Shown piece after piece: positions 44,944-54,072 of a stretch of DNA of 64,000 bases. The stretch spans positions 1 to 64,000 of the forward strand of contig NZ_JBJIAA010000002.1 of assembly GCF_045310695.1 (NCBI RefSeq), given 5' to 3'. Below the pieces are notes generated by a model, which made no database searches, was not told the origin of the DNA, and saw only the letters and a list, made by a program, of their open reading frames with translations. The number at the start of each line of letters is the position of its first letter. Within the stretch, counting starts at the first letter, position 1. Source of the DNA: Clostridium_S neuense. GTDB taxonomy: Bacteria; Bacillota; Clostridia; Clostridiales; Clostridiaceae. A program made the translations under genes and the position numbers.

Positions 44944-45626
44944 TACATATTTTCCTCCTCTCCACTTTGAGTGGAAATTATGGAACCATCAAACATATTT
45001 ATTATACTGTCTGCATCTTCAAGTATGGACTTGTCGTGACTTACTATTATAATCATTTTTTCTTTCCTATAACTCTTTAAAAAATTCATAACATTTATTG
45101 TAGCTTCATAATCTAAGGCTGCTGTTGGCTCATCTGCAAATATAATCTTTGGTTCTCCGATAAAAGCTCGTGCAATTGCTACCTTTTGTTTTTGTCCAAC
45201 CGAAAGCTGATGTGGCTTTTTTCCGGAAAGATTAAGTATATTAAGCTTATCGAGAATGGTTACTGCTTTCATCTTTGCTTCTTTGCTATCATCATTTATA
45301 GGGGTTAACACATTTTGAAGTACCGTCATATAGTCAATCAAAAAATGCTTTTGAAAAATAAATCCAAAATCCTTCCTTCTAAGTTCTGCATTTTTATCAG
45401 GAGAAAGGTCACTGTAATTTATTTCATTATAATAAACCTTTCCTGAGGTTGGGCACTTTAAACCTGCTAAGGTATATAAAAGTGAACTTTTTCCACTGCC
45501 AGATGGACCCATAACTCCAACTATTCTATTTCCTTCAAGTGAAATATTTATATTTTTAAGAGCATAAGTTTGCAGTTCTTTTCCTATATCATAAACTAGA
45601 TTAACACTATCCATTTCTAAACCCAC
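44943..45626 (-). CDS. LolD/MacB-class ABC ATPase
   Basis: About 227 residues: Walker A GPSGSGKSS (last Thr/Ser replaced by Ser), Q-loop IFQKHF, signature LSVGQKQKVAIARAF (SGG replaced by SVG), Walker B IIFADEPTAALD, H-loop VSHDKS. Start: GTG 45626 with AGAGGTG upstream; an earlier GTG at 45635 overlaps that site. Sits between its two permease genes. Confidence 0.88.
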   Translation of the reverse strand: MGLEMDSVNLVYDIGKELQTYALKNINISLEGNRIVGVMGPSGSGKSSLLYTLAGLKCPTSGKVYYNEINYSDLSPDKNAELRRKDFGFIFQKHFLIDYMTVLQNVLTPINDDSKEAKMKAVTILDKLNILNLSGKKPHQLSVGQKQKVAIARAFIGEPKIIFADEPTAALDYEATINVMNFLKSYRKEKMIIIVSHDKSILEDADSIINMFDGSIISTQSGEEENM

Positions 45627-45637
45627 TTTTATCACCT

Positions 45638-46774
45638 CTAATTTTCTTCAATCATATTAATAGGATCCAGCCTACTTATAATTATGTTTATAGGTATTAT
45701 AGTAAAAAGTGCTGTAAATAATGGTATGTACAAAGCTACTATAAATGCTTTTAAATCAAAAACAACACCTACTGAGCCAGAAACCTCAAGTATGCATTTC
45801 TTAATTAAAAAGCTAATGCAAACACCAATTGAGACTCCAATAATATAGGATAATATATTTACTTCCAGTACTTCAATTACAGCTCTTTTTAAAATTTTTT
45901 TCTTACTATATCCTATGGCATTTAATATGCCTAACTCTTCTTTTCTACTAAAAAACTGTATGTATCTTGAACCTCCTACCGTAACCACCATTAAAAATAT
46001 TGAAGCTATAACTAAAGCATTTAATGTGCCTAGTCCATCAGTAATTTGATTAAACTCATTATTTAAGCTACCCAAGGTTTCTGTTATAATTTGCTTTTTA
46101 GAAATTGCTTCAAGAAATTTATTCATCTCTTCTAAACAGCCGTTCCTTGGGAAAACAATAATTCCGTTTAACTTTACTTGCGCTGCATTTTTGTAATTTG
46201 GCATTGAATCCTCATTAGCCGATAATATGGAAATCAAATTTTTCCCTCCTATTATTCCAACTACCTTATACTCTCCATCAACACCATAGAGCTTGCATTT
46301 TTCACCTCCAACTATGTCTCCAAGTTTAATTTTTTGGTTTTTCGCCTCATAGTAATTAACTGCAATTTCATTTTCACCATCTCTTGGAAGTCTACCTTGA
46401 AGTATATTATCCTGACTTTTTATAAGCAAGCAATTCATATCTTCATTTTTAACAGCCAAAAGCTTTGTTACTGCACTTTCGTAGGGTATATCATATTGTA
46501 TCCCATATTTTTTTACTGGAATCACTTTCTCTACAGCTTTACTGCCTTCTATTTTTAATATTAAGCTTAACGAAATCCCTTTTTCACTTGAATACGGAAG
46601 ACACATAGAATAATTTTTAAAGTTTAGAATAGTTCTATATATTGAGTTTTCCGTACTTTTTACAAAAGTAATTAAAATATATAAAAAACCAACTGCAACA
46701 GCTACTGAAGCAATTGAACTAAAAAATCTTATTTTATTATTTCTGTTATAGTTAAATACAGACAAAGGCTTCAA
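45638..46774 (-). CDS. FtsX/MacB-type ABC permease (first of the set)
   Basis: 378 residues: N-terminal helix, external domain of about 200 residues, three C-terminal helices; FSRKEELGILNAIGYSKKKI is represented here by its core EELGILNAIGYS, a typical FtsX-domain cytoplasmic motif. Start: TTG at 46774, 7 bases after GGAGG. First gene of the permease-ATPase-permease operon, directly downstream of a TCS whose terminator is C4. Confidence 0.85.
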   Translation of the reverse strand: MKPLSVFNYNRNNKIRFFSSIASVAVAVGFLYILITFVKSTENSIYRTILNFKNYSMCLPYSSEKGISLSLILKIEGSKAVEKVIPVKKYGIQYDIPYESAVTKLLAVKNEDMNCLLIKSQDNILQGRLPRDGENEIAVNYYEAKNQKIKLGDIVGGEKCKLYGVDGEYKVVGIIGGKNLISILSANEDSMPNYKNAAQVKLNGIIVFPRNGCLEEMNKFLEAISKKQIITETLGSLNNEFNQITDGLGTLNALVIASIFLMVVTVGGSRYIQFFSRKEELGILNAIGYSKKKILKRAVIEVLEVNILSYIIGVSIGVCISFLIKKCILEVSGSVGVVFDLKAFIVALYIPLFTALFTIIPINIIISRLDPINMIEEN

Positions 46775-46825
46775 TTCATATCCTCCTCTTCTTGGTGCTC
46801 TTCATTGATTATATTAAAAATAAAA

Positions 46826-46872
46826 GTAATAAAAAAGTTACCACAGTCACATCTATTATGACTGCAATAACC
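46826..46872 (-). terminator. repeated terminator, family C copy C4
   Basis: Same element as C1-C3 with changes in the loop side, 8 bases after the response-regulator stop codon. It ends the patatin-kinase-regulator transcript. Confidence 0.78.
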
Positions 46873-46880
46873 TGTATACT

Positions 46881-47540
46881 TTAAGTGTTTTGAAACATAA
46901 TATTTAAAAGCTTAACTGCCTCAAATCTATCTGAGGTACCAAGCTTACTATAAATATTACTTATATAATTTTTAACTGTTCCTTCTGATATAAAAAGTGA
47001 AGAAGCTATTTGTTTGTTATTAAACCCCATTGTCATCATCTTTGCAATTTCTTCTTCTCTTTGTGAAAAGTCCTTAAGCACCTTTTCTTCCTTATGAGCA
47101 TTAACAACTACTGTACTCTGAGAAAGTTTTTCAGCAAGTTTTTTAGCTACACTTGCTGGCATCATAAGCGAACCCTTATAAGCATCATTTATTGCTTTTA
47201 TAAGCGCATCCCCTTCTATATCCTTTAATATGTATCCAGCTGCTCCATAATTTAAGGCTTCAATAATATATTCTGTATCATTAAAAGTAGTTAAGACTAA
47301 AACTTTAATTTCAGGATACAGCGTTTTTAAAATTTTAGTGCATTTTACTCCATCCATCTTTGGCATTCTTATGTCCATTAGAATTAAATCTGGTTTATTT
47401 GCCTTGCAAAGCTCCAGAACCTCTTCGCCATTTTTTGCAGTGCCCATCACATTAAAATTTTCTTCAAGCTCTAATATAGTTTTTAATCCATCACACATAA
47501 GTGTCTGATCATCTGCTATAAGTATATTTATCTTTTCCAT
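46881..47540 (-). CDS. NarL/LuxR-family response regulator
   Basis: About 219 residues: receiver domain (IADDQTL, Asp in LILMDIRMP, Lys in ILKD) and LuxR helix-turn-helix (SQREEEIAKMM, SEGTVKNYISNIY). Start: ATG 47540 with GAGGTGG upstream, 8 bases after the kinase stop. Probably controls the ABC operon at 43822-46774. Similar in type to the regulator at 30916. Confidence 0.88.
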   Translation of the reverse strand: MEKINILIADDQTLMCDGLKTILELEENFNVMGTAKNGEEVLELCKANKPDLILMDIRMPKMDGVKCTKILKTLYPEIKVLVLTTFNDTEYIIEALNYGAAGYILKDIEGDALIKAINDAYKGSLMMPASVAKKLAEKLSQSTVVVNAHKEEKVLKDFSQREEEIAKMMTMGFNNKQIASSLFISEGTVKNYISNIYSKLGTSDRFEAVKLLNIMFQNT

Positions 47541-47548
47541 ATTCCACC

Positions 47549-48730
47549 TCACTTCATTGGAAAGTTTATGTAAATTCCAAAACCTTCATTACTTTTTGAT
47601 GATATATTAAGCTTACCCTTAAGCTCCTTAACTCTCTCCATCATAGCTCTAATGCCAAAGCCAGGAACAAAAATATCTGTTCCCCGTCCGTTATCTTCAA
47701 GAGAGAACCTAATTTCATATCCACCTATGTAAAGCTTAAATAAAAATGCAGTGCTCTTTCCATGTTTTATACCATTGGTAAGTCCCTCTAGCAGTGCGGA
47801 TAGTATCACTTTTTCTTGAGCTTTTGTAAGATTTATATTATCATCTATCTGAGCTTTTATTATAACCTCAGAATGTTTTTCGGTTTCATTTATAATCGAT
47901 TTAATATCAGAATAAAAATCCATAATATCTTCACCACTTTCAAGTACCCTTACAGAGGCTCTTATACTATTTAAGCCCTTTCTAACTTGTCCCTCAGCTA
48001 AATTAAGCTTTTCTCTTGCAAGTTCTGGCTTTTTATCTATAAGCCTTTTGCACGCTTCCATTTCAACCAGAACAGTTGTAAGGGTATGTCCAACAGTATC
48101 ATGTATCTCTCTTGCTATTCTATTTCTTTCTTTAAGTGCTGTCATTTCCTCTACTCTGTCATATGCTGATTTAAGTTCATTATACATAGTATCCTTTTCA
48201 AGCTTTTTAATTGTTATATCCTTAAGATTTTCTTCTATAATTTTATTTTGCTTTAAAAGTCTCTTTATAAGAAAAAAGATAACATAAACAACTGCATAAA
48301 CTGGCAAATATAAAATCATAACAATAACAGCCCTACCAATATTATAATATAACTTATAAAAAATAGAAGTTGATGATACTGCATAAAAAATAAATGTAGA
48401 AAAAACACCATAAATTATACTCTCATTTAATATAGTATCAGCTAATATAAATAGATACAACACAGTAGATAATGATGTATCATCAAATCTATTAATTAAA
48501 AATATAGTTATTATTTGAACACAATATGCAAAACTTCTAATTAAATTAAAATTCTTATATCTTGCATTATATATAAAAAATGTGCTTACAGTATAAAAAG
48601 TTATTAAAATTAAATACAAGCTTATTATATAAATCCACTTATTACTATTATAGAGACAGTTGATTATCATAACTAATATAAGTATTGAATAATTAATGCC
48701 TATAACTGCAGCTTTAGTTTTATCATTCAT
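47549..48730 (-). CDS. NarL/LiaS-type sensor histidine kinase
   Basis: 393 residues: about six membrane helices (1-165), coiled linker, HisKA_3 with His in AREIHDTVGHTL, HATPase_c with GLTNGIKHG and DNGRGTD. Same architecture as the kinase at 29756. It starts 3 bases after the patatin stop codon with AGTGGAG as ribosome binding site, so phospholipase, kinase and regulator are made together. Confidence 0.87.
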   Translation of the reverse strand: MNDKTKAAVIGINYSILILVMIINCLYNSNKWIYIISLYLILITFYTVSTFFIYNARYKNFNLIRSFAYCVQIITIFLINRFDDTSLSTVLYLFILADTILNESIIYGVFSTFIFYAVSSTSIFYKLYYNIGRAVIVMILYLPVYAVVYVIFFLIKRLLKQNKIIEENLKDITIKKLEKDTMYNELKSAYDRVEEMTALKERNRIAREIHDTVGHTLTTVLVEMEACKRLIDKKPELAREKLNLAEGQVRKGLNSIRASVRVLESGEDIMDFYSDIKSIINETEKHSEVIIKAQIDDNINLTKAQEKVILSALLEGLTNGIKHGKSTAFLFKLYIGGYEIRFSLEDNGRGTDIFVPGFGIRAMMERVKELKGKLNISSKSNEGFGIYINFPMK

Positions 48731-48733
48731 TAT

Positions 48734-49660
48734 CTATACTCCACTTCTATATTGTCTAACATAATCTTTAAAATTCCAATCCTCTACAAACTTTAATGTA
48801 GTTTCATATCCATTATTACACAAATAATCTATAAATTCATTAGCTTTTAGAAAATCTGTTGATGCAATTTTATTGCCAAAGTCTAAGGTTATTGTTCTAA
48901 CGCTGTCCTTTTCTCTAACATAACTATCTGCATCATAATTTAACGCTGCTCCTACAATATCCATAAAGTACTGTAGAATATCAACTTCTCCTCTAGATGA
49001 ATAACTCTGATTCCCTTGAATTTTAATACCAAAAGTAGGCCATCTTGGAACGCCTTCAACATCAAAAATCCATATTGGGAAATCACTTAACAGTCCTCCA
49101 TCAACTATAAAGTTTGTTTTTCCATTATCTTCAAATAATACCGGTGTAAAAAAAAGTGGTATAGAACAGCTCATTCTAACAGCTTTTGCAACGCTAAATT
49201 CCAACGGGTCTACCCCATAAGTTCTCAAATCATCTGGGAGAATCATTATTTTTCTTCCTGTTATATCAGAAGCAATTATTTTTAACTTACTTTTTTCCCC
49301 ATTCTCCATTAAATCTTTAAATTTTGTTATTCCTTTTTTTTCAAGCAGTCCACTTATCCAGGTTTCTATAACTTCACCATCATACATTCCTTTGTTCGTT
49401 ATAACAGATAATAGCTTTCCTATGGTATAAAATTTGCTTAATTTTGTTTTCTTCATAAATATATTGAAGTTTACTTCCTTAAGTATATCTTCTAATTCCT
49501 TGTAACTATACCCTGCCATAATTAATGCAGCAACTACAGATCCTGCAGAAGTTCCCGCACATCTTTCAATTTCATACCCCTTTTCGCAAAGCGCCTTGTA
49601 AACACCAATATATCCAATTCCTAAAACTCCTCTTCCTTGAAGTACAACATCAACCTTCAT
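48734..49660 (-). CDS. patatin-like phospholipase
   Basis: 308 residues. Nucleophile elbow GTSAGS (Ser near residue 40), oxyanion region QGRGVLGIGYIG and catalytic dyad partner in VDGGLLSDFP. Patatins are lipid acyl hydrolases acting at membranes. Start: ATG 49660 with GGAGGTG 6 bases upstream. Operon with a two-component system: the lipase could alter the membrane that the kinase monitors (inference). No signal peptide, so it is cytoplasmic. Confidence 0.87.
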   Translation of the reverse strand: MKVDVVLQGRGVLGIGYIGVYKALCEKGYEIERCAGTSAGSVVAALIMAGYSYKELEDILKEVNFNIFMKKTKLSKFYTIGKLLSVITNKGMYDGEVIETWISGLLEKKGITKFKDLMENGEKSKLKIIASDITGRKIMILPDDLRTYGVDPLEFSVAKAVRMSCSIPLFFTPVLFEDNGKTNFIVDGGLLSDFPIWIFDVEGVPRWPTFGIKIQGNQSYSSRGEVDILQYFMDIVGAALNYDADSYVREKDSVRTITLDFGNKIASTDFLKANEFIDYLCNNGYETTLKFVEDWNFKDYVRQYRSGV

Positions 49661-49729
49661 TATATTCACCTCCACATATTATATATATTTAATACTAGTG
49701 AATTCTGCTATAAAATTTTATTTATAACT

Positions 49730-49771
49730 AAAAACGTGCATATTTTATACAAATAATGTGCACGTTTTTTT
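49730..49771. terminator. bidirectional terminator after the chemoreceptor gene
   Basis: AAAAACGTGCA pairs with TGCACGTTTTT, with A- and T-runs, 41 bases past the chemoreceptor stop codon. Confidence 0.75.
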
Positions 49772-49811
49772 GACTTTTATATTCAATATTTTATTCTTAT
49801 AAAAAGCACTA

Positions 49812-51794
49812 TTAGCACTTAAACTTTGAAATTTCTTCCTTGAGATTTATGGAAATATTGTGAAGTTCCTCAGATGCAGTTTTAAGCTTTAAAAATACTT
49901 TTCCTTGATTATTTATTGTTTCTTCAACGGAAGCTGTATTAGCTGCTGCTTCTTCACTTACTGCTGATGTATTTGAAATAGCTTGATAAATATTTTCATT
50001 TTGATTTAAAAGTATTTTTGCTATTTCAGAAACATTAGAACTAACATCCTTCACCTTCTCAACCTGCTGTTCTATTTCATAAAATATCATAGAAATTGAG
50101 TCCATAGAACTTGTCCCTTGTTGCATAAAATCTATACTTTGTTTCATGGTTTTAACCGCTTCGGTTATATGTCCTTGAACCTGCAATATTTCGCTGGAAA
50201 TTTCCGAACTTGAATTTGAAGACTGCTCTGCTAATTTTCTAACCTCTTCTGCAACCACTGAAAAACCTTTTCCGTTCTCACCTGCTCTGACATCCTCAAT
50301 ACTTGCATTTAATGCCAATAAATTAGTTTGTTCAGATATATCTGATATAGAGGTTGTTATATTTGCAATATTCTTAGATCTTTCTGAAAGCTTAGTTATA
50401 GCATCGCTAGAAATCAATATGCTTTTCTTCATATTATTAAGTACATCAATTGTTTTCTTCAAGTTTTCTGAGCCAATTTTAGTACTATCTTTAGTTTCCT
50501 TTATCATATCATCTATATTTATGCTTATATCAACTAATTCTTTTGACTGCTTCTCCATATCACTTACATAAGTAGTAATATTTGATATTTCTTCAGAAGT
50601 TACTTTAGCTCCTAAAGATAAATTCTTAATACCCTCTTGAATACTTTCTCCACCTTCAACTACTGTTAAACTTACATCCTCATAATTTTGAGAAGATTTA
50701 TTTATTATTTCAGCTGCTCCCTTTAATTTTAAAATAATCTGTTTTAATTCCTTTGTCATTCTATTAAAGGTAGCATTAAACTTACCAAGTTCATCCTCTG
50801 ATTCTGGTAAATAATTAGTTAAATCACCCTTTGCAACCTTTTCTGCTGCTAGTGATACCTTTAGTAATCTATTGAAAAAATATTTAAGTATTATTATGAG
50901 TATTAAGATTAATACTATTATTGCGAAAATTGTGATAATAGTTGTAATATATAAAAGTGAATTTACGCTACTTACATATTCTTTAGTAGGCACCTCTAAA
51001 AACATATACCAATCAGTTCCATTAATATGTGACGAAAAAAGCTTTTTTGTTCCAGCGTTATCTTTAAATTCTCCATAAAAATTTTCTTTATTTGTTCCTT
51101 TTTTAAGCAAACTCACATAATCCTTATTTGCGTTTTTAAAAAAATTGCTATTATTTATTAAGTTTTTATTTTTATGAAAAAGCACTGTACCATCCTTTTT
51201 TAATATATAAACATTATCTGTTTTACCTAAATGAAAACTTGTATTCTCTTTAAACACTGTTGAAACAAGACATGCCCCACTTACAAGCCCTTTCACTTTA
51301 TTTGTATTAATATCTTTTATAGGACATTCCATTGAAATAATCCATTGTGATGGATCTTCCTTTGCTTGAAATGGATTTGATATAATCTCTTTTCCACCAA
51401 TAACCTCTGGAAATGTATTCTCAGAACTTATATCTATTACGGTATTATTTTGAATTGTTAATTTCCCCTGAGTATCACTTATTCCTAAACTATTAAAAAC
51501 TCCATTATAATTATCCTTTTCACGTTTAAAATAGGACAATATTTTATTTTTATCCATACTGTTTACTACTTCTGTATTGGCAATCACTTCTACCTGTGAT
51601 AATCTAGATTTTACCCATGAAGATAAATTTTGTGAATGTACAGTAATTGTTTGCCTCCCTGAGTCTTCAAGCGAAGATAAAATTAACTTTTTAGAATTGG
51701 TATAGCTGATTGCTGTTACAAAGCTCATCAATATTATAAAAATAATTGATATAGATAAAATGGCTTTAATCTGTAAAGAATTATTTTTCCTCAT
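49812..51794 (-). CDS. methyl-accepting chemotaxis protein
   Basis: About 660 residues: transmembrane helix 1 (about 10-30), an external double-Cache-like ligand domain (30-275), helix 2 (280-305), HAMP (305-360) and a signalling domain with the hairpin tip NLLALNASIEDVRAGENG. In most receptors the tip reads IEAARAGE; here Ala-Ala is Asp-Val. Start: ATG 51794 with GGGGGA 6 bases upstream; the longer frame to 51842 lacks a site. No chemotaxis genes nearby. Confidence 0.88.
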   Translation of the reverse strand: MRKNNSLQIKAILSISIIFIILMSFVTAISYTNSKKLILSSLEDSGRQTITVHSQNLSSWVKSRLSQVEVIANTEVVNSMDKNKILSYFKREKDNYNGVFNSLGISDTQGKLTIQNNTVIDISSENTFPEVIGGKEIISNPFQAKEDPSQWIISMECPIKDINTNKVKGLVSGACLVSTVFKENTSFHLGKTDNVYILKKDGTVLFHKNKNLINNSNFFKNANKDYVSLLKKGTNKENFYGEFKDNAGTKKLFSSHINGTDWYMFLEVPTKEYVSSVNSLLYITTIITIFAIIVLILILIIILKYFFNRLLKVSLAAEKVAKGDLTNYLPESEDELGKFNATFNRMTKELKQIILKLKGAAEIINKSSQNYEDVSLTVVEGGESIQEGIKNLSLGAKVTSEEISNITTYVSDMEKQSKELVDISINIDDMIKETKDSTKIGSENLKKTIDVLNNMKKSILISSDAITKLSERSKNIANITTSISDISEQTNLLALNASIEDVRAGENGKGFSVVAEEVRKLAEQSSNSSSEISSEILQVQGHITEAVKTMKQSIDFMQQGTSSMDSISMIFYEIEQQVEKVKDVSSNVSEIAKILLNQNENIYQAISNTSAVSEEAAANTASVEETINNQGKVFLKLKTASEELHNISINLKEEISKFKC

Positions 51795-52100
51795 GAACAT
51801 TCCCCCTATTGCTAAATAAATTAAAAATTTATGCAATATCATTTTACCATTTTTATGCTAAGTTTTCATCCAATAATATTAAATTTGATATCATTTACCA
51901 AACTAGTGCAGAATAATGTAATTTATAGTTTTAATATGACAATATAATGATAATATATATATTAAATCAAAATTTTATCTAAGAAAGCATTGACAATATA
52001 AAGCTTTATGTGAGAAAATTTTCAAATCAAAACACAAGCAATATAGTAAACTACACAATCATCAATATTTCAATAATATAACTTATTAGGAGTGATTTTT
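51795..52100. other. divergent intergenic region
   Basis: About 300 AT-rich bases between the chemoreceptor and aminotransferase starts. TTGACA occurs at 51990-51995 but lacks a convincing -10 at 17 bases. Nothing else recognised. Confidence 0.35.
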
Positions 52101-53291
52101 TTGAATGACAAAAGATTTGCAAAAAGAAACAATTTTATAACCTCTTCAGAAATAAGAGAAATTCTCAAAGTAACTCAGCAACCCGAAATAATATCCTTTG
52201 CTGGTGGACTTCCTGCACCAGAGCTTTTTCCTATAGAAGAAATAAAAAAAGCCTGTATAGAAGTTCTAAATACTAATGGTGAAGCAGCTCTTCAATACAG
52301 TACTACTGAAGGCTATATCCCTCTAAGAATAGCCATATGTAAAAGAATGGCTAATTTACAAATCACCACATCTTTAGATAACATTCTTATGATTTCTGGT
52401 TCACAACAAGCTCTAGATCTAATGGGAAAAGTTTTTATAGATGAAGGAGATACTATAATTTGTGAAAATCCAACTTATCTTGCTGCTATAAATGCTTTTA
52501 AGACATACATGCCAAGCTTCAAAGGCGTTTCTATGGATGAAGAAGGAATGATTATGGAAGAACTTGAAAAAGTACTTCAAAACACTCCAAATGCAAAATT
52601 TATTTACACAATACCAGATTTTCAAAATCCAACTGGTAGAACCATGGCTCTTGAAAGAAGAAAAAAAATAGTTGAACTTGCAAATAAATATGACGTATTT
52701 ATACTTGAAGACAATCCTTATGGTGAGATAAGATTTTCAGGAGAAAAGCTGCCTCCGGTAAAACATTTTGATACTGAAGGGCGTGTTATTTATTTAAGTA
52801 CTTTTTCTAAGATTTTTGCACCTGGTTTAAGACTTGGCTGGATGTGTGCAGATAAACCTATAATGGAAAAGCTAGTGCCATTAAAGCAAAGCGCTGACTT
52901 ACATACTGACGTATTTTCACAAATGATTACTTCAAAATATTTAGAAATGTTTGATATTGAAGAACACATAGAAAAAATAAGAGAGATTTACAGACACAGA
53001 AGACAATTGATGGTTGATTCTATGGATAAATATTTCCCCAAAAATATTAAGCATACTCTTCCAGATGGAGGCTTATTTTTATGGGTTATGCTTCCTGAAG
53101 GAATTGATTGTGAACGCATATTTGACAAGGCGATAAAAAACAACGTAGCTTTTGTTCCTGGAACTCCATTTTTTCCAAACAGAGATCATAACAATCAGTT
53201 TAGGCTTAATTATTCAAATATGCCTGATAACAGGATTGTTGAAGGAATTAAAAGACTTGGTGAAGTTTTAAAATCAGAACTAGAAAAATGA
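52101..53291 (+). CDS. PLP-dependent aminotransferase, 2-aminoadipate/LysN-like class I
   Basis: About 396 residues, fold type I aminotransferase. Marks: FAGGLPAPELFP near the start, QYSTTEGYIPLR, the PLP Tyr/Asp region, IPDFQNPTGR, and the PLP lysine in STFSKIFAPGLRLGW. This is the aminotransferase class shared with MocR regulators and archaeal/thermophile LysN (broad 2-aminoadipate, leucine or aromatic substrates). Start: TTG 52101, 8 bases after AGGAG; the GTG at 52092 overlaps that site. Monocistronic with its own terminator. Confidence 0.85.
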   Translation: MNDKRFAKRNNFITSSEIREILKVTQQPEIISFAGGLPAPELFPIEEIKKACIEVLNTNGEAALQYSTTEGYIPLRIAICKRMANLQITTSLDNILMISGSQQALDLMGKVFIDEGDTIICENPTYLAAINAFKTYMPSFKGVSMDEEGMIMEELEKVLQNTPNAKFIYTIPDFQNPTGRTMALERRKKIVELANKYDVFILEDNPYGEIRFSGEKLPPVKHFDTEGRVIYLSTFSKIFAPGLRLGWMCADKPIMEKLVPLKQSADLHTDVFSQMITSKYLEMFDIEEHIEKIREIYRHRRQLMVDSMDKYFPKNIKHTLPDGGLFLWVMLPEGIDCERIFDKAIKNNVAFVPGTPFFPNRDHNNQFRLNYSNMPDNRIVEGIKRLGEVLKSELEK

Positions 53292-53293
53292 TT

Positions 53294-53334
53294 ACTAAAC
53301 CTAATAATTTCAGATTGAACTTATTAGGTTTAGT
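53294..53334 (+). terminator. terminator of the aminotransferase gene
   Basis: ACTAAACCTAATAA pairs with TTATTAGGTTTAGT around a 13-base loop, with a T-rich tail, 3 bases after the stop codon. Confidence 0.78.
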
Positions 53335-53354
53335 TTCTACTATTAATTTCAAAT

Positions 53355-53392
53355 AAAAAAGGTGAGGAGAACTTATTCTCCTCACCTTTTTT
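53355..53392. terminator. bidirectional terminator after the cold-shock gene
   Basis: A perfect 17-bp stem (AAAAAAGGTGAGGAGAA / TTCTCCTCACCTTTTTT) with a 4-base loop. GC-rich centre and U-run on each strand. Confidence 0.88.
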
Positions 53393-53412
53393 ATTACAGA
53401 AATCACTAAAAA

Positions 53413-53610
53413 TTAAAGAACTGTGATATTTTCTGCTTGTGGTCCTTTTGCTCCTTGAACTACATCATAAGCAACTTTTTGACCTTCTTCAAGACTTTTG
53501 AATCCATCTGCTTTTATTTGAGAGAAATGTGCGAATACATCATTTCCATCTTCTCCTGTAATAAATCCAAATCCTTTTGTTGAATTAAACCATTTTACTG
53601 TACCATTCAT
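53413..53610 (-). CDS. cold-shock protein, CspA family
   Basis: 65 residues, five-stranded OB fold with RNP1 KGFGFI and RNP2 DVFAHF, ending QAENITVL. Binds single-stranded RNA and acts as an RNA chaperone. Start: GGAGG 10 bases upstream. A good promoter at 53753-53781 places the mRNA start about 135 bases upstream of the coding region, a long leader as is usual for cold-shock genes. Confidence 0.95.
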   Translation of the reverse strand: MNGTVKWFNSTKGFGFITGEDGNDVFAHFSQIKADGFKSLEEGQKVAYDVVQGAKGPQAENITVL

Positions 53611-53752
53611 GTAATGCGTACCTCCGAAATTTTATTTTTCTTAAACTCTGTGTAATAATCCACCAATAAAATTTCGCTATAACATACTAAGAAGTATTAA
53701 CTGAAATATATTTGTGTTTACATTATTAACGTTTCATTTAAGTTACGAGTTT

Positions 53753-53781
53753 ATTTTACCATACTTAATTTAAAAAATCAA
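53753..53781 (-). promoter_or_regulatory. promoter of the cold-shock gene
   Basis: On the minus strand TTGATT (53781-53776) and TAAAAT (53758-53753) are 17 bases apart. The leader from about 53746 to 53611 is about 135 bases and may carry temperature-dependent structure. Confidence 0.6.
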
Positions 53782-54072
53782 ATACTTTTTAAATTTTGTT
53801 ACATTTAAATTATGGAATTTATTCCAATAAGCTTTCATATATGATATATCCATACATTAAAGTGTATTTTTTAATTTTTTTTATACTATACAGCCTATTA
53901 TATTATAAAATCATTTACATATTATAATTATTTACTGATTCCAAAACTACAATTGAACGAAAATATATCACATTTTCTATGAAATATCTAATATATTATG
54001 TTAAAATAAAATATGTTAACCTATTGCTAATTAACAAAGTATAGGAACTAATCCGTTAGGAGTGAAACTATA
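53782..54072. other. intergenic region before the diguanylate cyclase
   Basis: About 290 bases, AT-rich. No riboswitch-like or coding element recognised; a promoter for the plus-strand gene must be here but is not distinct. Confidence 0.35.
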
